Origin: Calliopum simillimum
Taxonomy: Eukaryota; Arthropoda; Insecta; Diptera; Lauxaniidae
Assembly: GCA_951812925.1 (NCBI GenBank)
Contig: OX638372.1
Location: forward strand, 50,123,722-50,187,721
Direction: 5' to 3'
Length of the DNA: 64,000 nucleotides
This document shows positions 22,735 to 34,500 of the stretch, one piece after another; the stretch's first letter is position 1, and each line of letters starts with the position of its first letter. Made by a program: the position numbers and the translations under genes. The notes under the pieces were generated by a model. That model did no database searches. It was given only the letters and a program-made list of their open reading frames with translations, and was not told the DNA's origin.

Positions 22735-25054
22735 AGACTCCAAAAAAAAAGTTTAATAAAAATGATGCATCAAAAAGTATTGAAAATATTAAAAAGCTCG
22801 AAAAGTATGAAAAACATTGAAAAATATAGTCAAAAACTTCGAAAAATTCGAAAGCTAATAAATGGTATTGGGAAACAACCAATAATTATTATTTTATCAA
22901 TTATAATTGAATGGAAGTCAAAAAAAAAAATAGCAAATATTAAAAAACATAGAATATGGCGCCAAAAGTTAAAAAGTACCGAAAGCTCGTATCAAAAACA
23001 TCGATAAAGTCAATAAATAGTCTTCTACAACCGCATCGAAAAATATTCTCCTCGGTATACCTACGATAAAGCTTTGAGTACGTTGCATAAATAATCGCTT
23101 CATCACATTCGCAACACGTTGCCCTGCAATCATCGCGTTAGAACTTTGACGAACAAAGTTATACACAATCTCTTGATTCTCCTCTGCTCATGGTTAAATT
23201 CTTTCATTTTATCAGACCATATATTTTTTATAGAATTTTTCGCTCTAAAGTTAACAGCTGCTTGCAGCCGTGATAATTTTAGCGATAGTTTCACATCCGT
23301 ACGAAAGATTCGGTATGATGAGTGTGGTATTTTACTTCCTAAGGGGAAAATAAGTGCTTCAAAAACGCTTTTGAAGTGCATCTTTTTGACCAATAAGCGC
23401 TTTAGCTCCGTAAGAACTATTCTTATTTTAAACATTGCATGTCCTAGGATGTAAGCGCTCTAAAGATTATGGAAAAATGCCTTTTGAAGCGCTTATTTGT
23501 AATGCGGCGGTAAGAGTTCTTTCAATCAAAAAAACATAAAATATAAACGACCGCAGGAGGATACGAGCCTACGACCGTCAGTGTAATAGATAGAAACATA
23601 AGTATTATTTTTACTTATAATTACAAATTCGTTAGACCTCTAGACCATTGACCAATATGATGAAGAGGTAGGAATAATATTTGTAGATTAAACAAATGTT
23701 GTCCAAACAGAATTTGATTTTCGAATGCTTCCTACAGCCTTACATAGAATCATTGTGTTATCAGTTTCAATTCAATTAAACAAATGTAAATAAATTAGAA
23801 AAAAAAAATGTGAAATAAGAACAAGTTCAATAAAAAAAATTAGAATAAAAGAAATGAAACAAAAAAAAAAAAAATAAAAAAATCAGCCGCTCTCGGGTTC
23901 GAACCCATGCTGATATTTGAATGCTTACTGCAGCCTTACAACAAATCATTTTGTAAGTACTTCTAAATTTCTATGGGGATAAGCGCTTTTAAAGTGCTTA
24001 ATATAGTTCAGAAGCGTTTGAAATTTTTCCCCTTGGGCTTGAACTTAGTTTTTATCAATTTTAATGTGGGCGTTAAAAACTTTATTTAGAGGCTTAATAA
24101 ATGAAATGAAAATTAAAGATAAGTATTTAAAGTTCCTCCCCACTTTTTAAAAACGATAAATAGGCTCATTGTGTTTAAGTTTTTGGATCACGGTATGTTT
24201 TTTGTTTCTTCTATGAATTTTAGTTTGGCAGTTTCACTTAGAAAAAAAAATTTATTTAAATTGAAACTTAAAATTCAGTCTTTTTGCATTATTTAAATTC
24301 GATGTTCGTTCAAGTCTTTCATATACGCACCCATTCAAGCTTATTCTTACTTTTCTATCTCTTTTTTCGCACCTAACAGACTATGTGTCAAACGGCTATC
24401 TTCTAGCGACATTAGATAAAATCAACAATATAATTTTGACAAAAAACCTTAATGTAACAAAACATTTAAAAAAGATTTCAAACCAATTATACCACTCAAT
24501 AAATGTAGCGTACCATATGCAAATTTCCAATAAAAATTATTAAACTTTACAACGTATTCGTATGTATGTAAGTAGTACGATTATACATATTCCATAATTC
24601 ATATGGTTTATGTTTGTGCAGTCGTTTTGCTTTCGCCTAATGCGAATTTCACCTGTTGTGAAGTGAAAGAAGTAAAAAATATGAGACGATTCAAGTCAAT
24701 AATATAATGGTTATAAACGATCAAACTTAGACAGGTTTGGCTTCACTTGACCTTCATAGAGTACATCAAGTTAGAAGCGACCGCATTTGCATCTAAAATC
24801 CTTTGAATCTTGCTTCTCCCCATATTATTAACCTCATAAAGTAAAGATCAGAGTTAGAGCCTTATGAAAAGTGAAGCCTTCAAAATCCTTTTGAATCCGT
24901 GTGGGATAAGCGACAAGGTTGTTTGCTGTCAACTTTCTGGATTTGAAATTTACAATTCTCAATCGCCTAAGCACTTACTTAATAAAAAAAAAAAAAAAAA
25001 TTTTCATTACAAAACTTTATCAGTGAAAAATCATCCCATTAAAAAATGAGAAAG
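22735..25054. other. intergenic with low-complexity and tRNA-like boxes
   Basis: 22740-23000 is a degenerate aaaa-gctcgaaaa repeat. Related segments at 23715-23760 and 23915-23960 (gaatgctt-ct-cagccttaca) suggest an old SINE-like pair; the second is preceded by gggttcgaaccc, which matches a tRNA T-loop/B box. No cloverleaf could be built. Otherwise no gene was seen. Confidence 0.4.
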
Positions 25055-25056
25055 AT

Positions 25057-25438
25057 ATCTGTGGACTTTTGACAAAACAACCTAATTCGAGATAAGACAA
25101 TTCTTCAGGATTTTAGTCCTATATATAAAATTTAAATATGCTTCTATTGGTATAATCGCCATGTCTCAATGATTTCTTGTTCCAGAGATATAAGGGTGTC
25201 CCATGGTTCACGCAAGATTTAAACTTATCCCCATTCGTGCGGTGAAGTGTTATGAACCAAAAGAAAAAAATAACTTGACAGCTGACACTTTAAAATTAGT
25301 AAAAATGTATGGAAAGAGAAGATTCAACGCTGCATCAACGAAATTGAGCCACATTATTGAAAAGTAGTTAATCAGTTTTTAAGCTCTCCTGAAAAGTTGC
25401 AAATTTCGAGTTAGGTTGTTTTGTCAAAAGTCCACAGA
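25057..25438. mobile_element. 382-bp MITE, TA target duplication
   Basis: Termini TCTGTGGACTTTTGACAAAA and its exact inverse continue through acaacctaa. TA flanks at 25055-25056 and 25439-25440 fit Tc1/mariner-type integration. Confidence 0.8.
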
Positions 25439-25762
25439 TATTACGCCTATTAGCCATGTGACAGCTTGTTACGAGAGAGTTTGTAAGATCTTACTGGATA
25501 AAATTATTACTAGTAAGTTAGGCGCCAGGCGTATGCAAAATATGAGAACCTCAGGTTTAGCTCATATTATAGGTAGGACCCAAAGTTACTAGAGCGGCGG
25601 TAGTCCATTTTTTTTTTGGCCCTTCCACTTGGTTTTTTTGTATCACTTTAAGATTCTAAATTAACCTTGCATAAAAGTGCAAAAATCACTGTATTTAGTT
25701 TTGAGATTTTAATACATATCTCACAAACTATAAAAGCTATTTTGATGAATATACCTTACACT

Positions 25763-25877
25763 GGGCGAAAAGAAGGCGAAGTCAGATAAGTGCCACATTC
25801 ACTTTTTAACGATTGGATAGTTTAACACGTCAAAAAGTGGCCGTGGCACTTATCTGATATCTCTTTCTTTTCGCCTA
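25763..25877. mobile_element. ~115-bp palindromic MITE
   Basis: gggcgaaaagaaggcgaagt then cagataagtgccac is mirrored by gtggcacttatctgatatct then ctttcttttcgcc. Confidence 0.75.
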
Positions 25878-25889
25878 ATTTAATTTGAA

Positions 25890-26105
25890 AAAAAAAACAA
25901 AAAATGCTTTGACCACGCCCTAACTTCGTATGGTGAGTAGGCGAATCCGTCTGCGGATTTTGTTCATAATCACAGATTTTTACTGTTTTTTTATCTAAAA
26001 ACCATTTGTACCATCAGTGCCAAATTTCAAGAGCCAAAGTCCATTACCTACTACCTACTATTTTTGACCGCCGTTCCATACAAACCCGTCCAGTGTGTGT
26101 CGGTA
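25890..26105. repeat. dispersed repeat, second copy at 46130-46320
   Basis: Both copies read gaccacgccc, taggcg-gtccgtc-gcgga, ttttgttcata-tcacagat, then gaccgccgttccatacaaac. The similarity is high. Non-coding. Confidence 0.7.
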
Positions 26106-26156
26106 AATTGGTAAATTTTGCGTCAGATACTAAATCAATCAACGCTTTATTTATAG

Positions 26157-26590
26157 ATACTTTCAGCTTATAAAATCCAGCTAAGAGTATGAGCTTTCTA
26201 AAAGTGTATTTGGTTTATATGGTTAAAAAGATTTTGCAATGTTGTGGACCATTAAAGTTCATATTTTCAACTTTTTTTTCTATTTTTAGACTTTGCCATC
26301 CGTATTAGTACAAAACAATCCTTAATCTAGCGAAGCCTTCAAACGGATTGTGTCTTGAAAATTTTTTTTTCAGATCTCAAATAAAAAATTGGAATAAAAA
26401 ATGTACCACCGAAAGGTTAGTAAGGCCTTTTTTATACTAAAATGGCCGCCGAAGTCTAAAAATAGGAGAGAAATTAAAATATCAACTTTAAAGGTCCAGA
26501 AAATTGCGAAATCCTTTTAAAGCCTGTAAACCAAATACACTCTTAGAAAGCTCATACAATTAGCTGAAAATTTTCCATCAAAATTTTTTA
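26157..26590. mobile_element. foldback element downstream of HexB
   Basis: Arms contain gtatgagctttctaaaagtg and tgtatttggttta, mirrored by taaaccaaatacactctta and gaaagctcatac around about 26360. The following 26590-26770 (agggtgacccaagaaatttt, taactcctca) is shared with the foldback in HexB intron 4. Confidence 0.7.
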
Positions 26591-26969
26591 TGAAAAACGT
26601 TAGGGTGACCCAAGAAATTTTTTTTTTTTGCAAAAAACTCACAAAATCAGTTTTTACCCTATAACTCCTCACGGGTACATTTTACGCTGGGGGTTATTTT
26701 TTGTTAATCTTGGCTTCCTCTATCACCTCCCAGAAGCTTCGTTACGCAATCGATTGCACTCTATGCAGGCAATTTAAAGTAAATGCCAGTCCAGATGCAG
26801 AACGTGCATTGAACCATACTAGCAATGCTATAACGGAATGTAAGTATTTATAGTTTCCTTTGATACAAATCTAAATATTGCAAAATTAATATTAATAAAA
26901 ACATTTTCAAAATTTATAGACTTTTTTACGTTGTTCATGATTTTAATGAATACAACTTAAGATCCTTTG

Positions 26970-29643
26970 TTAACCACATAGGCCCTCATTTAGCGCACAC
27001 CACTTCTCAGTTACAACCTGAGGATTACATCCTCGTGTAATCAAGCGTTCACGATAGCGATTGAAACGAAATTGAGCTTCTCCATGTTTTGTATCTGGAT
27101 CTGACCATAAGCGTTCTGCAGCTGCACCTGCGCGAGGCCAGATGCGTATCTCTAGACACAGACAAGATAAAGAAATAAATCACTTTATTTTTTAGTTCTT
27201 AACAAGTTAGTGGAATTATTATTAATTTTTATCAAGTCACCTCACTTACCAAAAGTTTTCTCATCAAACATTTCAGTCCACAAGCACACTTCACCACCCA
27301 GCGTTAATGCACTTCGATCTATACGATGATTGTACATGACACTCCAGTCATGGTATGTAGCTACTCTAGCACCATGATCTAAGTACCAGCTAAATTTATT
27401 AGACATTATAATGCGATAACCTTTAGCTCTTAGTTTCTCATTAGTCTTAGGGTCGGTATTCCAAACCTGTATGATATATCGTTCCTTTGGTAGATATTTC
27501 TCGATAATTTCTATATCTGTAAGGGCACTACTCCATATGATAACATCCTTTGATGCATTTGTTTTGCGATGACTTAGATTGTGCATTACTTCGTCATAAG
27601 CTTCTAAAGCGCGTCTATGAAAATCTGACCATAGATTATGACCCTTATCAATCATGGCACTCTTAATTTCTGCATTTGAATTCCAGCATCCGAAGTTAAC
27701 TTCATCGCCACCCATATGCATGATTTCGTCGGGAGGCAAGACTTCAGAAAGATATTGATAGATGGCTTTCATTACCATATAGGTATTATTGTTTATTGGA
27801 TTAAGTTGTCCACAAGGCGGTTGTATGCAATAAGATTTGTATGGAGTTTTATTAACGCAAACAGCGAGCTCGCCAAGCCCTCTTTCAGGACCCCACTGCC
27901 AGCCGTTGCCTGCATGTGATGGCCCATCAATTTCGAAGAGCACGCGTATGCCACGCACTAAAGCGTATTTCACAATATTTAGGATATCCGCACGACGGTA
28001 TATCTGTTTTGAGGAATATGCGCCAGTGCTGGAAAAGATTACAGTTAAAATTTTCCTTAAGCCTATAGGGTATAATCGATAAGGTTACGAAGCTTCTGGC
28101 AGGCAAAAGAGGAGGCCTGAAGGTTTAAAATGTACCCCTGATGAGCAATGGGGTTAAAACTGATTTTCTGCCGTGTTTTAGAAAAAACCAATTTCTTGGG
28201 TCACCCTTACGTTTTAGAGAATACTTTGAAAGCTAATACAATAAGCTAAAAGTTTCCTATAAAAAAATTTTTCTCTAAAACGATAGGGTGACCCAAGAAA
28301 TTTTTCTTCCGAAAACAAGTCATAATATCAGCTTTAACCCTATAACTCCTCAGGGATACATTTTAGACTCCACCAGGTGAAACTTTTTTTTGTAATCCAA
28401 ACTTTCTCTATCACCTCCCAGAATCTTCGTAAACATATCGATTACACCCTATATAATTTACCGTGCCATTTCCGGAAAGCCAGGTATCTCCAGCGGGAAA
28501 CTATGAGTATCTGTTGCATGCCAGTGAAAAACATTCAACTTAGATGCTGCCATGGCATCTAAAGTTTTGTGTATATAGTAAACTGAAAAAAAATTTCGTG
28601 ATGTATCTAAGAGTAGACCACGATGGGCAAATTTAGGCCGATCCGAAATATTTGCCCTGCTAACAAGCAATAAATCATCTCTAAAAAGTGAAAAATGACC
28701 AATAAAATTTAGTGAAAGTAAAATATGGATGCGATCGAAAACTCACTCCATGCTATTTGTTGCCAAATTACTTAGGGTCTCCAAACCATGACGTGCACCA
28801 AATATTGTTTCAGCTGAAATTTCTATTGCTGTAGTATGATCTGAAATTGAACAATGATGCTATATGATGGCTTGGTCTATAAAATTCAGCATTATACTTA
28901 CCAACTGTTGTGACATTCAATATATATGACTCATCAGTATCTAAACCAAGATCCAAACGATCTGTTTTCACTGTCACGTTTACCTGTATATAAATACCTG
29001 TACTATTGGCTAATGTACAACTTCGTATGCATTCTTTAAGTAAATTTTGTATCAAAATGTCTTTGGCCTCATGTAAAAAGCTTGTACTTTCTACAGTTGG
29101 AGCGTTCACATTAAAATGCAACGAAAATGGATCGAAATGTACGCGTTCATCTCCCAGAATACAGTCACCAGTTGGCATGGGCCAAATTGCACCATATTTG
29201 CCACAAGATAAACGACAATCCTTTTGGCTTTGAAAAGTTAACAAAGTGAGATTTTGTGGCTCCACGGCTATGCGGCAAAATTTATTTGATACGCAAACCC
29301 ATTTCTTGCTGTTGGAAAGTAATATAAAATTAAGTATAAGAAAAATCATATCAGACGTGCACAATGGTTTTGCTTTTTTCTGGAATTAATTGATTGGTGA
29401 CTCTAATTTAGAGTTGTAAGCATTTTCTTTTTACACGTCAACTTTTGCATTCCTTACTAAAAAAGCTTTAAGTTATTGAAATAAAAATATAGTTTGAATT
29501 AAAACTTTTCGCTGGAAGGTAAAAGTTAAAAACTCTGACTTTGCACGTTGTATAGGAACATACTTATCATATGTTGAGGCTGGTATAAGAATACTCATCA
29601 ATAGTGGGATAACGATATAATATAATATTTGGATCAAACACAT
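26970..29643 (-). CDS. GH20 beta-N-acetylhexosaminidase, HexB
   Basis: Six exons (transcript order): 29643-29564, 29308-28902, 28840-28747, 28680-28462, 28028-27250, 27151-26970. The sum is 1761 nt, 586 aa. Exon sizes and phases match HexA (exons 3 and 4 are identical in length, 94 and 219 nt). Exon 1 gives a signal peptide (MCLIQILYYIVIPLLMSI). The catalytic residues are intact: IDGPSHAGNGW, HMGGDEV (D375, E376), IIQVW, WYLDHG, CLWTE. It should be an active secreted exo-hexosaminidase. It lacks the seven-residue SIRSFYK segment of HexA. The intron 4 donor is GTAAAT, weaker than GTAAGT in the other two copies, and a foldback element (28066-28451) begins 8-10 nt inside that intron. The start was chosen because the signal-peptide exon splices in phase and sits ~50 nt below a TATA box. 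It is more similar to HexC than to HexA in exon 4. Confidence 0.92.
28066..28451. mobile_element. 386-bp foldback element in HexB intron 4, TA duplication
   Basis: Termini TAGGGTATAATCGAT (left) and TAGGGTGTAATCGAT (right, inverted) are flanked by TA at 28064-28065 and 28452-28453. Inner arms share ttcttgggtcaccct. The right end lies only ~8 bp from the intron 4 donor at 28460-28461. Confidence 0.8.
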
Positions 29644-29693
29644 ATTGAAATTTTTTATTTGACAAAATAACGCGAGTATGAAAATATCGCGGT

Positions 29694-29699
29694 TTTATA
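29694..29699 (-). promoter_or_regulatory. TATA box of HexB (GTATAAAACC)
   Basis: On the minus strand TATAAA in the context GTATAAAACC lies 51 nt upstream of the HexB ATG. An initiator-like TCATAC follows about 25-30 nt downstream. The spacing fits a TATA-dependent RNA polymerase II promoter with a short 5' UTR. Confidence 0.45.
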
Positions 29700-29719
29700 C
29701 ATATACTCGTATAGTATGT

Positions 29720-31560
29720 ATGCAAAATTAAAGTTATATTGTATTCTTAAGATCTGGCGGTTAACTGAAAGTAAGTTAACTTAGTCAAGTATATTAATAG
29801 TCTGAAAGAATCGATAACAAAATTATTTATACGGTGTATTTCAAAAAGAAATCTATAATTTACAAAACGGGCCGAAATGAAAAGCAAAAATTCAAATTAT
29901 ATGCTTGTCAAGTTAAGTGCAAAACTTAGATTATCTTGAAATTAGTTCAGTAATGGAATTCAAAGTAATCAAAGAGTCATAAATAAAAATTTTCTTTTTG
30001 ACTTTTAAATTCATAAGTTATTTCTAAATGAATTTAACGAAATTTTTCCATTTTAATCATTTTTTTAAAACTAATATAGATTTAAAAAAAAAAAAACAGA
30101 ATAAAAAAATTCCTTGTGTGGCAGTGGAAAAAATCATTACTTTCCTTCGATACTTACCCAGTCGGAGAATGTTCATGCCTTCTTTCTTGCTTTTTTTAAG
30201 ATCTTTTAAACATTCTCGGATGCCTTCTAAGGACTGGCCTATAAGAACGCCTGACTCTTTCTTTACTATAAATTCTATAAACATACTATTGTCCTTTCAT
30301 ATTAGAAGCGATCGTAGAAGGCCTTCATTGCTCCCTTCCTTGTGGAAGCAAGCTTGTCATGTCTTTCTGCCCAAATACATTTTTTGTAAAAAAAATAAAG
30401 AAAGAAGGGAAGACAGCATGCCTGCTTCTGTCCTTTCATATTAGAAGGTATGATAGAAGGCTACATTGGAGAAACAAAAAGATATCGGTATAAAGGCAAA
30501 TATGACCCACATGTAGGGGTTGTACAGGGTTAAAATTTTATACAAAAATATTTCCCGCAATATCCTGCATATGTTTGCTGAACACATGATACACCTCAGA
30601 TGTAAGGATCATATAGTTATATTCATCGATTTAACACAAGAATGCGGTATTTTTATTTTTTTCATGCACAGTGGATGAAAAAAGTTCAAAAATCGATTAA
30701 AATTGAAAATGTGACGTGCTGGAGAAAAACTACGAGACACGGGTATTTTTTTTTAACGTCTACTTTAAGAATTTTTTGGATTTTCTCATGTGTTTTTTTT
30801 TTGTGTCGAACAGTGTAATCATATAAAAATCGGATGGCGTGAAAAAACCCGAGGTTGTCGAAAGTGACAAAATAACCTCAGATTTGAACGCCGTGTGCTA
30901 CTTCGAGAAAAAATTGTTCACCGACTCTCATTATTTTTCCCTCCGCATCACTATTTATTGAACGTGTTCAACTTCTATTTGCACTCCCCACAGAAAGTTT
31001 ATCTAAAAATATCATTTTTGTATGAGAGCACATTTAAGAGGTGGGATATCGAGAATATTACCTACGGAGATGAAAACCAAAATGGTAACTGTTTTGGAAT
31101 GAAATGCATCATATGTAAAGAACACCAAAATAAATAACATCCACTGGAAAAGTAGGGGGTCATATACTTATATAAAACTATAAGGTGTATACACGTTTGA
31201 ATGAGATTTGGTACACATGTAGCTAAAGACTACCAGGACATATAACATGAGCTGTGCCAAGCTCACAGACGAAGTCGGGTGGAAAGGCTATTTTCTATAA
31301 AATAGCTGGAACTATGATGCGTATTTTTCTCCGTGTTCAGAGCTGACTAAGAAGCAGTAGCGCTTGGCATATCAGCGACGATGTTATCACATACCGAAAT
31401 GGCCACCAGTTCCCTAACTATATGTATGATATTAAACGTAGCAGAATTGCCTTAAACATGCAGAAAGTGTTTGGAATTTAATTTATTTATAAAGAAATTT
31501 TTTTTTTTTTTTACGAACAAATTTGTTTTTAAAGTATGAAATTTTAGCATGCTTACATGC
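29720..31560. other. HexB-HexC intergenic spacer
   Basis: It contains a 45-bp direct repeat (tcctttcatattagaag at ~30293 and ~30433). No host gene was seen. A 31000-31135 segment can be read as ...KCIICKEHQNK but is unsupported. Confidence 0.45.
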
Positions 31561-31572
31561 ATGTACGTATTT

Positions 31573-31582
31573 TTTATTTATT
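31573..31582 (-). promoter_or_regulatory. overlapping polyadenylation signals of HexC
   Basis: AATAAATAAA on the minus strand directly follows the HexC stop codon TAA (31583-31585), giving two overlapping AATAAA hexamers. They are close to the stop, so the 3' UTR would be very short. Confidence 0.45.
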
Positions 31583-34500
31583 TTAACATTTGCCTTCGTT
31601 TAGCATACACCATGTCTCTTTAACAGCTGCTGGCTCGAAACCACGTGTAATCAATCGTTCACGATAGCGATAGAAACGCCATTTCGCTTCTCCAGAATTT
31701 GGATCTGACCATAAACGTTCAGCAACTGCACCTACTTGAGGCCATATTTTTTGCTCTAAAAGAAAAAAACAGTAGACCAACTTTATAATGAATTATGTAT
31801 AAAAACACTTCTTCGAACTCAACATAACATTCAACCTACCCAACGTTTCAGGATCAACCAATTTACTCCACATGCAAACTTCACCGCCCAGCATTAATGA
31901 ACTTTGATTTATACGATATTTGTACAAATCACCCCAGTTATGGTAATTTCTACCTCCTAAGTCCCATTTTTTGTTAGGAGACATTATAATGCGATATCCT
32001 CTATCTCTTAGCTTGGCATCTAGTTCCTCGTTGGGATTCCGAACCTGTATTATATAACGTTCCTTTGGTAGATATTTTTCAATTCTTAATGGATCTGTTA
32101 GGCTACTACTCCATATGATGACATCCTTAGGTGCATTTGCCTTACGAACATTCAAACTTTTCGTCACATAGTCGTAGGCCTCAAGTGTACGCTTATGAAA
32201 CTTTCCCCATAGATCATAAAAATCGATATCATTTTTGACTTGTGTTTGCCAGCATTTGGACTGCACTTCATTGCCTCCCATATGTATGGTCTCATCGGGT
32301 TGTAAGACCTTAGCAAGATATTGGTAAATTTTTTTCAAAACAACATATACATTGTCGTTTAGTGGATTTAAATGCCCGTTTAAAAGTAAAGGATCTGTGC
32401 AAATTGTTAAATTGCCAAGTTGTTTATCAGTACCCCATTGCCAACCACTGCCTGCATTCGATGGTCCAGAGATTTCGACGAGCACACGTATACCACGTGT
32501 CGAAGCATATTTTATAATGTCTTCGATATCTGCACGGGAGTATATCTCCGTTGAAAAAAAGGCACCATAGCTGGAAGAGATCGTTGAGTGTTTTTAAGAA
32601 TATGTTTTTTTATTTTAATTTTCTCAAAAAAATCTCAGCTAGGTTAGGTTAGGTTAGATCCGGGAGATGAACATGTCGTCATCATTAACTTTGGCTTCGA
32701 GAAAGGGCCCATTGTATACCCGATACTAAGAGCTTTAGCAGAGAAAGTCTAAGAGAACCACTTGGATGTACATATATACTTCCATATGGATTTTAGACAC
32801 ACCTCAGATATTGAGTCAAGCGATTCCAAATTGAAATGAAAGACTGTTTCTTCCATATCAGGGTCTTTACAACTTCTACAAAGGTTGCCAATGTTTGAGA
32901 AACCTAAGCAAGATGCAAGGATTCCCATGGCACAATATCCAGTAATCGCACCGATTAAGATCCGTACATTATGTTTCTCCATTGCTATTAAAAATTTTAT
33001 TACGATTTATACTATATGATGGGCAAATAGATCTAATATGATTGCAAGCTTGAAGATTTTACCATCTAGAATTAGCAAGCTGAATACATTTATTTTCGAT
33101 TTTTCACTTGATTACGCTTATAGGTTTTTTTTATTGAAAGGTCAGCTAAAAGCGTATTTTGGTTTGACCCTATTTTAGCCAGATCATCTGCAATTTCGTT
33201 GCCCTCGAAATTACTATGACCTGGAACCCATCAAAGTATTAAATTATAGTCCTCGCTAATATCACAAAGGATATTCCTATAGCTTAACACAAGTTTTGAC
33301 GTGATATAATTTGAAGAAATTGCTTTAATAGCCAGCCGGCTATCAATGTAAATAACAATGCTTCCAAGAAATTGGAACTTATTAGCATTGAGGATTTCAC
33401 AAGCTTTACGAACAGCAAAAACCTTTGCCTGAAAGACACTACAGTCGTTTGGCAGTCTGTAAGATTTTGCTAAGTCTAAAGACTTAGAATAAATGCTGAT
33501 CCAGTGCCTGTATCAAATTTTGACCCATCCGTGTATATTTCAAAAGTTGCGTTTAAAGGAACCCAATTTTCTCTTTGAGGTTTTACCACCTGGAAGTTCG
33601 TTGGGAAGAGAAGGTGTGGTAAGAGGTAGTCAGTATCACCTATAACATCACAATCCATAAATTGGAGTAAGATACTATTATGACCAAAAGATTTCGATTT
33701 CCAGAACCCAATTCTTTAAGTCTAATTGCACTTTTCGCGGCCATGCTTCTGGCAAAAATATCAAGTGGTTCTAGGTGAAGAAGCGTTTCCAGTGCAGCAG
33801 TGGCAGTACTTAGTTTTAAAAAGTATATGGCTTTTCTTGTCGAACTTAAAATTAAGGTTCAAACCGTTATTGAACAAAATGTGATTTTGACATTGAGTTT
33901 TTCCTTGAGCATAAAGTCTTGGTCTCTTCGTCAGGTGCCAAATTACTTTCATGCATGAAAGGCGCGTGACACACTTATTAATTATAAATTATCAAGACCG
34001 AAAACCAGTCTGGGTTTTGATGACCATCGTGGCCAAGTTCAAGAAAATAGCAGTCTTAGTCTTGAAATTATATGAGCGATTTTGTCTTGATCTCGAAAAA
34101 TAATCAAGATAAAGACTTATTTTGCTCATCACTATAAATACGAAACATGAAAAATAATTATTTAACATCTTGCTGATGCTAGAACCATCATAAAGCAGTT
34201 CAGTATCGGTTTGATTACAGTGCGTAAAAGTAATTTCTTTAGTGTTCAAAGTGTGATCATATGTTAATAACAGTGAGCTCAGGAAAATCTGTATGTTAAG
34301 TGACTACTTTTCGCCAAGAAAAACGAATTGCTGTAAAAATTAAACAAAACATCGCTCAGTAGTTGCCAATCTTTTGTTAAGGCACTAAATCTTTAAAGAT
34401 AATTATAGCGTTTAGCTGCAATTAATAACAAAATTAGTGCTTCAAATCAGTATGGTGCAGTCCTTGTGATTATTATTTTCCTAAACTTACCGTGTCATTT

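Noticed and set aside
23890..23905. tRNA gene suggested by gggttcgaaccc
   Set aside because: No acceptor, D or anticodon stems can be built around it; at best a tRNA-derived SINE relic.
32637..32656. Telomeric (TTAGG)n repeat
   Set aside because: Only three units and exactly at the 3' end of a LINE fragment; it is the element's tail.
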